18,434 nt of DNA from CAYSYM01 sp964435115 (lineage in GTDB: Bacteria; Chloroflexota; UBA6077; CF-72). The notes beneath the pieces were generated by a model. It saw only the letters and a list, made by a program, of their open reading frames with translations, had not been told where the DNA came from and did no database searches. Location of the stretch: the NCBI GenBank assembly GCA_964435115.1, contig CAYSYM010000067.1:1-18434 (forward strand). Direction: 5' to 3'. Of the stretch, positions 1 through 5,764 are shown piece after piece (within the stretch, counting starts at the first letter, position 1; every line of letters starts with the position of its first letter). Made by a program: the position numbers and the translations under genes.

Positions 1-680
1 GCGCGGCCCAGGGCGAGGCGGGTGGCTTCCCCGACCACGACGCCGCCGACCGGGGCGGCGTGCTCGAGGCGCGCGGCCACGTTCACCGCATCCCCCATGA
101 CCGTGTACTCCCGGTGGGGGTGCGAGCCGATGGGCCCGGCCAGCACGACGCCGGTGTTGATGCCGATGCGCAGCTCCAGCGCACAGCCGAGCGTGGGGCG
201 GAAGGCGCGGTTGAGCTGGCGGAGCGCCGCCTGCATCGCGAGCGCGGCGAGGACGGCGCGGCGCGGGTCGTCGTCGTGGGCGACCGGCGCGCCGAAGCGG
301 GCCATCAGGGCGTCGCCGATGAACTTGTCGATAGCGCCGCCGTAGCGCACCACGACCGCGCCCAGGACGTCGAAGCAGCGGGTGATCGCCTCAGCCAGCC
401 GCTCCGCGGGGAGGGTCTCCGCCAGCCGCGTGAAGCCGCGCACGTCGGCGAAGAGGACCGTCACCGGCCGCAGCTCGCCCTCCGGCAGGGCAAGCGCGGG
501 GGCGGGTGCGAGCTCCGGGCGGCCCAGCCCGTGGGCCGATGTGCGGTGGGATTCCGGGCCAGCGCGGCCCGCGCGCTCCACCCCCTGCGAGCGGGCGGGC
601 GAACGGCCCGACCGCGCCCTGGCGCCACCCCGCGCTGCCCCGGCCAGCGCCGGCGCCGCCGCGGCCGGCGTGGCAGGCAT
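1..680 (-). CDS. Class III adenylate/guanylate cyclase, N-terminal part (3' end outside window)
   Basis: This gene makes a cyclic nucleotide, probably cAMP from ATP, in the cytoplasm. Reading the minus strand from ATG at 678-680 gives about 66 Pro/Ala/Arg-rich, probably disordered residues and then a cyclase catalytic domain. FADVRGFTRLAE holds the first metal-binding Asp. GAIDKFIGDALMARFG holds the purine-reading Lys and the second metal Asp. LRIGINTGVV follows, then EYTVMGDAVNVAARLEHAA with the Asn and Arg that stabilise the transition state. Thr where many cyclases have Asp (YTVMGD) fits the class IIIb Lys/Thr pattern, which usually makes cAMP. The reading frame is still open at base 1, so the C-terminus is unknown; many such proteins continue into an AAA/TPR region. 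The start overlaps the stop of the upstream protease (TGATG), which suggests one mRNA and coupled translation. Confidence 0.9.
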   Translation of the reverse strand, partial: MPATPAAAAPALAGAARGGARARSGRSPARSQGVERAGRAGPESHRTSAHGLGRPELAPAPALALPEGELRPVTVLFADVRGFTRLAETLPAERLAEAITRCFDVLGAVVVRYGGAIDKFIGDALMARFGAPVAHDDDPRRAVLAALAMQAALRQLNRAFRPTLGCALELRIGINTGVVLAGPIGSHPHREYTVMGDAVNVAARLEHAAPVGGVVVGEATRLALGR

Positions 681-2425
681 CAGTCGAGCGATGGCCCGCT
701 CCACGCTCCCGGGGTCGAGGTGGCGGCGTCCCAGCGCATCTGATCCCAGCGCATCTGATCCCAGCGCATCTGATCCCAGCGCATCTGGTCCCAGCGCATC
801 TGGTCCCAGCGCATCTGGTCCCAACCAGGTACCGCGTCGCGGCTGGCCTTCAGCACCGGGAGGATCGAGCGCAAGAATCCGTCCGCCGGCCGCGGACTCT
901 GGCGGCTCGCGTCGCCCGATGGAGTGGGTGCGGCCAGCGCCGAGGCGAGGCTGACGACGCCAGCGCCCTGGGCGGTGCGGTCGACGCCGGCCAGCGGCTT
1001 CGCCGAACGCACCAGGATCGCCTTCACCTCGTCTGGCCGGAGCTGCGGGCGCTGCTGCAGGAGCACTGCCGTCGCTCCCGCTACCACTGCCGTCGACATG
1101 GATGTCCCCGTGAGCCTGAAGCCGGCGACGCCTTCGCGGCGGTCAGGCATCTCCCGGTCGATTGTGCTCCCCGGCACGCGCAGCGACACGATCCTGCGGC
1201 CCGGCCCAACCAGGTCCGGCTTGGCCAGCCCGTCCACCGTGGGGCCGCGCGCCGAGAAGAACGGCACGCTGTCGTCGGCCGCTCCCACCGTGCCGGCGTC
1301 GTCCGTCGCGCCGACGGTGACCACGAGCGGGTCGATGCCCGGTGTGTCCACCGAGCCACCGGCCGGGCCGCGGTTACCGGCCGCCGCGACCACCACCAGG
1401 CCGGACCGCCACGCCAGCTCCACGGCGGCCGCCAGAGGGTCCGCCCGGTAGGACCCAGCGGCCGGCGCGCTCAGGGCGAGCACGACGACCCGCAGCTTCT
1501 GGTCCTGCCGATGGCGAATGGCCCACTCGAGGCCGCGAATGACCGTGGACATCCGGCCGACGCCGCTGGCGTCGAGCACGCGGACGCTGACCAGGCTCGC
1601 CTCGGGGGCGATGCCCCGGTAGCTCGGCGTCTGTGCCGCGAGAACCCCCGCGAGGAAGGTCCCGTGGCCACCCGGATCGCCCTCCTCCGGGCGCGACGGG
1701 CTGACGAAGTCCACGCGCTGGGTCACCCGCTTGCCGAGCGCAGGGTTGTCGGCGATCCCGCTGTCGAGGATCGCCACGCCAACTCCTCGGCCCGTCCACC
1801 CCTGCCGCCACGCTTCGCGCGCACCAACGACGTCCTGGTAGACGATGGGGGTGGTCCCGCCGTCGAATCTGGAGTCGGCGGCCGCGCGGACTGGCGCATC
1901 CAGCGTGATCCGTTCGACGTCGGCGTCGCTGGCAAGCTGTCTGATCTGTGCCGGCGTGAGATCAGCCGCCACAGCGCCGATGATGCCCAGCTCTCCGTGG
2001 ATCGCCCCGCCAGCCCGTTGCGCCACCCTGGCGGCGCGGCTGGCACGCTCCGTGTTGGCGTCGGGGCCGGGAGCGCTAGGCGCGACCGTCTTCGCCTCCA
2101 GCAGGACCGGGATACGCTCCGTCTCAGTCGCCCGCTGGAGTGCTCTCGCCAGTCCCTCGTCCACGACGGCCTGCGCGGATCGAAGGGGCGCTGCGACGGC
2201 AGGGACCGACGACAGCGCCAGCACGAGCGCCATGAGCACGCCTATCCAGCGGCTCGCCACGGCGCGCGGGCGGTGGGTGCGCGGGGCAGGGGTGGTGGCG
2301 GCCCCGCCGTACCCGGAGACGGCACGGCGCCGGCCGCCGACGAGCTGCCGCGGGGACGGGTCGTTCGGTCGCATGGGTGTCACCGCACGCATGGGGGGTG
2401 CTGCCAGTATTGGAGGGCCGCGCAC
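680..2425 (-). CDS. Secreted subtilisin-like serine protease (S8, AprX-like) with WDQMR repeat tail
   Basis: A secreted endopeptidase. From the GTG at 2423-2425 it is 581 residues. A signal peptide lies at about 57-79 (SRWIGVLMALVLALSS, cleavage near AVA-AP). An I9-type prodomain follows at about 105-182. The S8 catalytic domain has Asp221 (VAILDSG), His254 (GGHGTFLAG), oxyanion Asn351 (AAAGNRG) and Ser442 (GTSMSTAVVAG). The usual Pro of GTSMATPxVAG is Ala. LLQQRPQLRPDEVKAIL resembles AprX-type subtilases. The C-terminus carries six WDQMR units, then WDAATSTPG. The start is uncertain: ATGs at 2390-2392 and 2372-2374 are also open, and GTG at 2258-2260 would place the signal peptide right at the N-terminus. 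None has a good ribosome binding site. The stop overlaps the cyclase start by two bases. Confidence 0.92.
   Translation of the reverse strand: MRGPPILAAPPMRAVTPMRPNDPSPRQLVGGRRRAVSGYGGAATTPAPRTHRPRAVASRWIGVLMALVLALSSVPAVAAPLRSAQAVVDEGLARALQRATETERIPVLLEAKTVAPSAPGPDANTERASRAARVAQRAGGAIHGELGIIGAVAADLTPAQIRQLASDADVERITLDAPVRAAADSRFDGGTTPIVYQDVVGAREAWRQGWTGRGVGVAILDSGIADNPALGKRVTQRVDFVSPSRPEEGDPGGHGTFLAGVLAAQTPSYRGIAPEASLVSVRVLDASGVGRMSTVIRGLEWAIRHRQDQKLRVVVLALSAPAAGSYRADPLAAAVELAWRSGLVVVAAAGNRGPAGGSVDTPGIDPLVVTVGATDDAGTVGAADDSVPFFSARGPTVDGLAKPDLVGPGRRIVSLRVPGSTIDREMPDRREGVAGFRLTGTSMSTAVVAGATAVLLQQRPQLRPDEVKAILVRSAKPLAGVDRTAQGAGVVSLASALAAPTPSGDASRQSPRPADGFLRSILPVLKASRDAVPGWDQMRWDQMRWDQMRWDQMRWDQMRWDQMRWDAATSTPGAWSGPSLD
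730..819 (-). repeat. Six perfect 15-bp tandem repeats encoding WDQMR pentapeptides
   Basis: Six adjoining units of CCCAGCGCATCTG[AG]T (plus strand) start at 730, 745, 760, 775, 790 and 805. On the coding minus strand each encodes Asp-Gln-Met-Arg-Trp. The only variation is the synonymous Asp codon: the three units nearest the catalytic domain (775-819) use GAC and the last three (730-774) use GAT. This block pattern suggests recent expansion by slippage from two parent units. Copy-number change would keep the reading frame, so it would lengthen or shorten the protease tail without switching the gene off. Confidence 0.97.
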
Positions 2426-2426
2426 C

Positions 2427-2442
2427 CCTGGGAACCCCCAGG
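2427..2442. other. Small hairpin just upstream of the protease start
   Basis: CCTGGG, a four-base loop, then CCCAGG forms a perfect six-pair stem directly ahead of the GTG at 2425. It could fold in the leader of the protease mRNA if transcription starts upstream of it. The rest of the 2426-2582 gap shows no gene. A possible -10 box, AATACT on the minus strand (2406-2411), lies 13 bases before the ATG at 2392 and would instead make this hairpin untranscribed. Confidence 0.3.
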
Positions 2443-2582
2443 AGGGGGGAGTTTGTCCTCCGCTGTGGCAGAGGTACCGGGCGCCTGCTCCGCGGCAACG
2501 AGCGGTTCAGCCCGAACCCACGGGTAGACAGGCGGCTGGTGTCGGAGTCGCGCGGGCGCCTGGAATGGGGCAGGCGCAGCGG

Positions 2583-3017
2583 TCAGGCGCGCTCGCCGGG
2601 CGCGGCGCCGCGGGGCTGTCCGGGCGCGCGCACCAGCGTGACTTCGGCCGCTTCCTCCGCGGCGGCCAGTCCCGGAGGGGTGGGCTTGGCCACCCGCACC
2701 CGCGCCGCCTGGATAGCGGCAAACTCGTCCAGCAAACGGCCGGCCAGCCGTCCGGCGAGCGCCTCCACCAGGACGTGCGGCTCGCTGCCGACCGCGCGTC
2801 GCGCTACGTCCGCCACGGCCGTGAGGTCAAGTGTAGCCTCCAGGGCGTCCCGCTCCACTGCGTCGCGCACGTCGAGGCACACGCCCACGTCCACCAGGAG
2901 CTCCTGCTCCACGTCCCGCTCGCCCGGGTAGGCCCCGAGGCGACCAACGCAGCGCAGGCCGCGCACCTCCAGCCAGGCAGGTAGCATCACGTGCGATCCG
3001 GCCACGCGGGTAGACAT
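2583..3017 (-). CDS. folB: Dihydroneopterin aldolase
   Basis: This enzyme cleaves 7,8-dihydroneopterin to 6-hydroxymethyl-dihydropterin and glycolaldehyde in tetrahydrofolate synthesis. It is cytoplasmic and usually octameric. The 144-residue product has the family pattern: VRGLRCVGRLGAYPGERDVEQELLVDV near the N-terminus with the catalytic Glu region, the EALAGRLAGRLLDEF helix, and VRVAKPTPP with the catalytic Lys. The Tyr normally present in the middle motif (for example LSYADI in E. coli) is Leu here (TLDLTAV). Family proteins usually begin about seven residues before RGL, so the ATG at 2985-2987 is at least as likely a start as the one at 3015-3017; neither has a well-placed ribosome binding site. 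It diverges from folK, the next enzyme of the pathway. Confidence 0.85.
   Translation of the reverse strand: MSTRVAGSHVMLPAWLEVRGLRCVGRLGAYPGERDVEQELLVDVGVCLDVRDAVERDALEATLDLTAVADVARRAVGSEPHVLVEALAGRLAGRLLDEFAAIQAARVRVAKPTPPGLAAAEEAAEVTLVRAPGQPRGAAPGERA
2982..2987 (+). promoter_or_regulatory. Candidate -10 box (TAGCAT) for folK
   Basis: TAGCAT lies within GGTAGCATC on the plus strand, 38 bases before the folK ATG. The same nine bases precede two other genes in this window on their coding strands. It overlaps the 5' end of folB, so coding sequence may explain it. No -35 element is recognisable. Confidence 0.3.
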
Positions 3018-3025
3018 ACTCCCGG

Positions 3026-3553
3026 ATGATGGCGGTCGCCTACCTCGGGCTCGGCTCCAACCTCGGCGACCGCTTAGGCATGGTATGCGCCGCCCTGGCC
3101 CGCCTGGCCATGTTCGGGGACGTGGCGTCGTCCTCCGTCTATGAAACGGAGCCGTGGGGCGACCAGGAGCAGCCGCGCTACCTCAACCTCTGCTGCCGGC
3201 TCGCCACCACGCTGTCCGCGCGCGGCCTCCACCGGGCCATCAAGCGGATCGAGCGTGACCTGGGCCGGCAGCCTTCCCGCCGCTGGGGCCCACGCGAGAT
3301 CGACATCGACCTGCTGGCGTACGAGAGCCTCGAGCTGCGCACGGCGGCGCTGACGATCCCGCATCCACGCATCGCGCAGCGGGCCTTCGTGCTGGCCCCG
3401 CTCGCCGAGATTGCGCCGAACCTCCACATCCCCGGCCTTCCGGGCAGCGTGTCCGAGCAGCTCGCCCGCCTCCCCGGCGTGGAGGCCCAGGTCCGCATCG
3501 TCGCTCCGCCTCCCACGGCCGTACCCCGGCCAGGCGAGCTCCGCGGCGGCTGA
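3026..3553 (+). CDS. folK: 2-amino-4-hydroxy-6-hydroxymethyldihydropteridine pyrophosphokinase (HPPK)
   Basis: Transfers pyrophosphate from ATP to 6-hydroxymethyl-7,8-dihydropterin, the step after FolB in folate synthesis. The 175-residue length fits the family. Visible motifs are AYLGLGSNLGDR at the N-terminus, SSVYETEPWGDQEQPRYLN (pterin loop), then RRWGPREIDIDLLAYE with the Mg-binding Asp-x-Asp, and the IPHPRIAQRAFVLAPLAEIAP signature. Two ATGs are adjacent (3026 and 3029); neither has a ribosome binding site. Only eight bases separate the 3026 start from the longer folB start on the other strand, so the two promoters would have to lie inside each other's coding sequence unless folB begins at 2987. 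The gene ends convergently with the HIT-family gene. Confidence 0.95.
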   Translation: MMAVAYLGLGSNLGDRLGMVCAALARLAMFGDVASSSVYETEPWGDQEQPRYLNLCCRLATTLSARGLHRAIKRIERDLGRQPSRRWGPREIDIDLLAYESLELRTAALTIPHPRIAQRAFVLAPLAEIAPNLHIPGLPGSVSEQLARLPGVEAQVRIVAPPPTAVPRPGELRGG

Positions 3554-3587
3554 CCATCGCCGCCTGCCCCGGGGCTCACGGAGCGGA

Positions 3588-3603
3588 GGCGCGGACCCGC
3601 GCC
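3588..3603. terminator. GC-rich hairpin between convergent folK and HIT genes
   Basis: GGCGCGG and CCGCGCC form a seven-pair stem around two bases, or six pairs with a four-base loop. It lies in the 68-base gap between two converging stop codons. There is no T-run on either side, so it would be an atypical, possibly two-way, terminator. Confidence 0.35.
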
Positions 3604-3621
3604 GCACCCGGCGCCCGGGCC

Positions 3622-4119
3622 CTACTGAAAGCGCGGTGCGAGCCGGTCGTAGGTCTGGTCGAGCGCCTCGGGCATCACCTTCGTCTCGCCGATGACCGGC
3701 ATGAAGTTCGTATCCCCGCTCCAGCGGGGCACGACATGCACGTGCAGGTGGTCGGGCACCCCGGCCCCGGCGATCCGCCCGAGGTTCATCCCGATGTTGA
3801 AGGCGTCCGGTCGGTACGTCGCCTGGATCGCGGCGACCGCCTTCTGCGTGAGCGCTGTCAGCTCGGCGGCGGTGTTGGCGTCGAGCGTGCCGAAGTCGCC
3901 CGTGTGGGCGTAAGGAGCCAGCATCAGGTGGCCGGTGTTGTATGGGAAGAGGTTGAGCAGCGCGAAGCAGCGCTCACCGCGGTAGAGCACCAGGTTGTCG
4001 CGGTCGTGCCCGCGATCGTCGGCCGCCTTCGCGCACAGAAAGCAGCCCTGCTCCGCGCCGCCGGGTTCCGCGGCCGATTGGATGAACGCCATGCGCCATG
4101 GTGTCCACAGACGCTCCAC
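3622..4119 (-). CDS. HIT-family nucleotide hydrolase/transferase (Ap4A phosphorylase-like)
   Basis: A histidine-triad protein acting on nucleotide phosphoesters, probably a diadenosine tetraphosphate or AMP-ester enzyme. From GTG at 4117-4119 it is 165 residues. The N-terminus VERLWTPWRMAFI matches the usual start of this subgroup. Cys26 and Cys29 (GCFLC) fit the structural zinc site seen in relatives. The core has LLNLFPYNTGHLMLAP and NIGMNLGRIAGAGVPDHLHVHVVPRW with the triad His124-x-His126-x-His128. An open frame extends up to 4248, but the extra 43 residues are Pro/Arg-rich and look spurious. A TACACT box sits six bases before the GTG, so the mRNA may be leaderless. The exact substrate cannot be read from sequence. 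Confidence 0.88.
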   Translation of the reverse strand: MERLWTPWRMAFIQSAAEPGGAEQGCFLCAKAADDRGHDRDNLVLYRGERCFALLNLFPYNTGHLMLAPYAHTGDFGTLDANTAAELTALTQKAVAAIQATYRPDAFNIGMNLGRIAGAGVPDHLHVHVVPRWSGDTNFMPVIGETKVMPEALDQTYDRLAPRFQ

Positions 4120-4125
4120 GCCCAC

Positions 4126-4131
4126 AGTGTA
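4126..4131 (-). promoter_or_regulatory. Candidate -10 box (TACACT) of the HIT gene, leaderless arrangement
   Basis: TACACT on the minus strand is six bases upstream of the proposed GTG start. A start of transcription at the usual 6-7 bases downstream would fall on the start codon itself. This supports the shorter start. No convincing -35 element is seen. Confidence 0.4.
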
Positions 4132-4258
4132 GGTGGCGTGAGACCGTCCGGGTGCCACCCCCGCGAGGGCGTCGATGTCGCCCCGTGCAGCCCAATCCAA
4201 CGGGATGCGTCCTGCCGCGGAGTGAGGCCGTGGTCGCGGCCGCGCCACGCCGAATCGC

Positions 4259-4264
4259 TACAAT
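4259..4264 (+). promoter_or_regulatory. Candidate -10 box (TACAAT) ahead of the 72-residue gene
   Basis: TACAAT matches the sigma-70-type -10 consensus at five of six positions and ends nine bases before the ATG at 4274. The transcript would carry only two or three leader bases, and no ribosome binding site is present, which is consistent. A clear -35 element is lacking. Confidence 0.45.
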
Positions 4265-4273
4265 GCCTGTGTC

Positions 4274-4492
4274 ATGGTGCCAACCGAGCCACTGGCCGGG
4301 CTGACGCCGCTCCAGCGAGCGATCTACGAGGTCGACCAGCTCGGCCTGAACGTGCGCGACAGCATGCGCCTGGTGAGCCAGCGCGTGGGGTACTTCGTGG
4401 GTCAGCAGCGCTACCTGGAGGAGCGTGCCAGGATCGCCGCTGTCCTGACCGAGGGCGGCGTGCGGGTCCCGAACGGCTCCCAGGGGGCCTGA
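4274..4492 (+). CDS. Small unrecognised protein, 72 residues
   Basis: I do not recognise this protein. It starts MVPTEPLAGLTPLQRAIYEV and is followed by two probable helices rich in Arg, Gln and Leu (roughly residues 12-34 and 38-60). It has no signal peptide, membrane segment or metal motif. Support for its being real is the strong TACAAT box just upstream, its position between a divergent HIT gene and the co-directional ychF, and the absence of any other candidate gene on either strand there. It ends 106 bases before the preferred ychF start and may share its transcript. It could be a small helical regulator or subunit, but that is speculation. Confidence 0.55.
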   Translation: MVPTEPLAGLTPLQRAIYEVDQLGLNVRDSMRLVSQRVGYFVGQQRYLEERARIAAVLTEGGVRVPNGSQGA

Positions 4493-4598
4493 ACGCTTCC
4501 GCATCGCTCCCCCGACGGCCCACGCCGATGGTGCGGGGAGTGGGCACAGGTTCCGCGCCGTCGGCCAGCCCAGGGTGAGCGGTGCAGGTAGCCGCCTG

Positions 4599-5666
4599 AT
4601 GCAGATCGGCATAGCGGGCCTCCCGGGCTCGGGCAAGACCACCCTCTTCAACGCCCTCGCGCACCAGCACGTGCAGATCGGCGGCTACGCTGGCGTCGAG
4701 CCCAACCTGGCCGCGGTCAAGGTGCCTGACGAGCGGTTGGACCGACTCTCGGCACTGTTCCAGCCGCGCAAGCACACGCCCGCGGAGGTGCGCTTCGTGG
4801 ACGTCGCCGGCGTGGCGAAGGGCATGGGCCAGGAGAGCAGCGCCGCCATCCTGGCACACCTGCGGACCGCGGACGTGCTGCTCCAGGTGATCGGCGCCTT
4901 CCAGGCCGAGTGGGATCCCCTGGCGGACTTCGACGAGTTCGGCCTGGAGCTGCAGCTCGCGGACCTCGGGCAGGTCGAGCGACGCGCGGACCGTCTGGAG
5001 AAGGAGCTGCGGCTGGGCAGCAAGGGCTCGGCCCAGGAGCGCGCGGCGAAGGAACGCGAGCTGGCAGTCTTGCACCGCGTCCAGCCGGTGCTGGAGGGCG
5101 GCCGGCCGATGCGGGTCCTCGACCTCTCAGATGACGAGCGGCGGGCGGTGGCCAACTTCGGCTTCCTGACCCTCAAGCCGACGCTCGTGGTGCTGAACCT
5201 GGCTGACGAGCAGGACCCCGGCCCGCTCCTCGAACGCCTGCGGCCGGTGGCTGCGAGCCCGCGGACGGCGCTGCTCGCCCTGCCGGCGCGCCTGGAGATG
5301 GAGCTCGGCGAGCTGAGCCCAGAGGAAGCGACCGAGTTCATGGAGGCGCTCCACGTCCCCGGCAGGCAGCTCGGCCAGGTCATCCGCACCGCGTACGATC
5401 TCGCCGAGCTGATCTCGTTCTTCACCACCGGCCCGGACGAGTGCCGGGCGTGGACGATCCGCCAGGGGACCCCGGCGCAGGAAGCGGCCGGCGTGATCCA
5501 CTCCGACCTCGCGCGTGGCTTCATCCGTGCCGAAGTGATTCGCTGGGACCAGCTCCTCGAAGCCGGCAGCGACGCCGCGGCGAAGCGGAGGGGCTGGGTG
5601 CGCCAGGAAGGCAAGAGCTACGTCGTCCAGGACGGCGATGTGCTGCACATCCTGTTCAACGTCTGA
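4599..5666 (+). CDS. ychF: YchF/OLA1-type P-loop NTPase
   Basis: A universally conserved Obg-related ATPase linked to ribosomes and stress responses. The 355 residues contain IGIAGLPGSGKTTLFNAL (Walker A, start of the domain), VRFVDVAGVAKGMGQE (switch II), a coiled-coil insert at about 125-165, VVLNLADEQD at the position of the NKxD base-recognition motif (YchF lacks canonical NKxD and prefers ATP), and a C-terminal TGS domain with AWTIRQGTPAQEAAGVIHSDL and VIRWDQL, ending VLHILFNV. The ATG at 4599 is preferred over the in-frame GTG at 4575 because the family starts one or two residues before the G1 strand and AGGTAG lies seven bases upstream. It converges on the histidine kinase gene. Confidence 0.95.
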   Translation: MQIGIAGLPGSGKTTLFNALAHQHVQIGGYAGVEPNLAAVKVPDERLDRLSALFQPRKHTPAEVRFVDVAGVAKGMGQESSAAILAHLRTADVLLQVIGAFQAEWDPLADFDEFGLELQLADLGQVERRADRLEKELRLGSKGSAQERAAKERELAVLHRVQPVLEGGRPMRVLDLSDDERRAVANFGFLTLKPTLVVLNLADEQDPGPLLERLRPVAASPRTALLALPARLEMELGELSPEEATEFMEALHVPGRQLGQVIRTAYDLAELISFFTTGPDECRAWTIRQGTPAQEAAGVIHSDLARGFIRAEVIRWDQLLEAGSDAAAKRRGWVRQEGKSYVVQDGDVLHILFNV

Positions 5667-5675
5667 GGGCGGGAC

Positions 5676-5738
5676 GGCTCAGCACGTGGGCCCACGCGCG
5701 ACCTGATCCCGGGGAGCTGCGACCCCGGGGGCTGAGCC
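5676..5738. terminator. Nested inverted repeats between convergent ychF and kinase genes
   Basis: The 98-base gap holds three symmetric elements. An outer perfect eight-base pair of arms, GGCTCAGC (5676-5683) and GCTGAGCC (5731-5738), encloses a 12-base palindrome CGTGGGCCCACG (5685-5696) and a hairpin CCCGGGG-8 bases-CCCCGGG (5708-5729). The set could fold as a cloverleaf-like structure on either strand. Its place between two converging genes suggests a two-way terminator, though no T-run follows. Confidence 0.55.
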
Positions 5739-5764
5739 ATCAAGGCAACGGAAGCGCGAAGCGC

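Noticed and set aside
730..819. A CRISPR-like or minisatellite array
   Set aside because: The units are directly adjacent with no spacers and keep the reading frame of the protease, so they are a coding tandem repeat.
506..2527. A 673-residue open frame on the plus strand opposite the protease
   Set aside because: Its composition is Arg/Pro/Ala/His-rich with no recognisable domain, and the minus strand carries a complete subtilase with catalytic residues in order. Long antisense frames are expected at this GC content.
4120..4248. N-terminal extension of the HIT protein
   Set aside because: The extra residues are Pro/Arg-rich and unlike the family, whose members begin at the ERLWTPWRM sequence.
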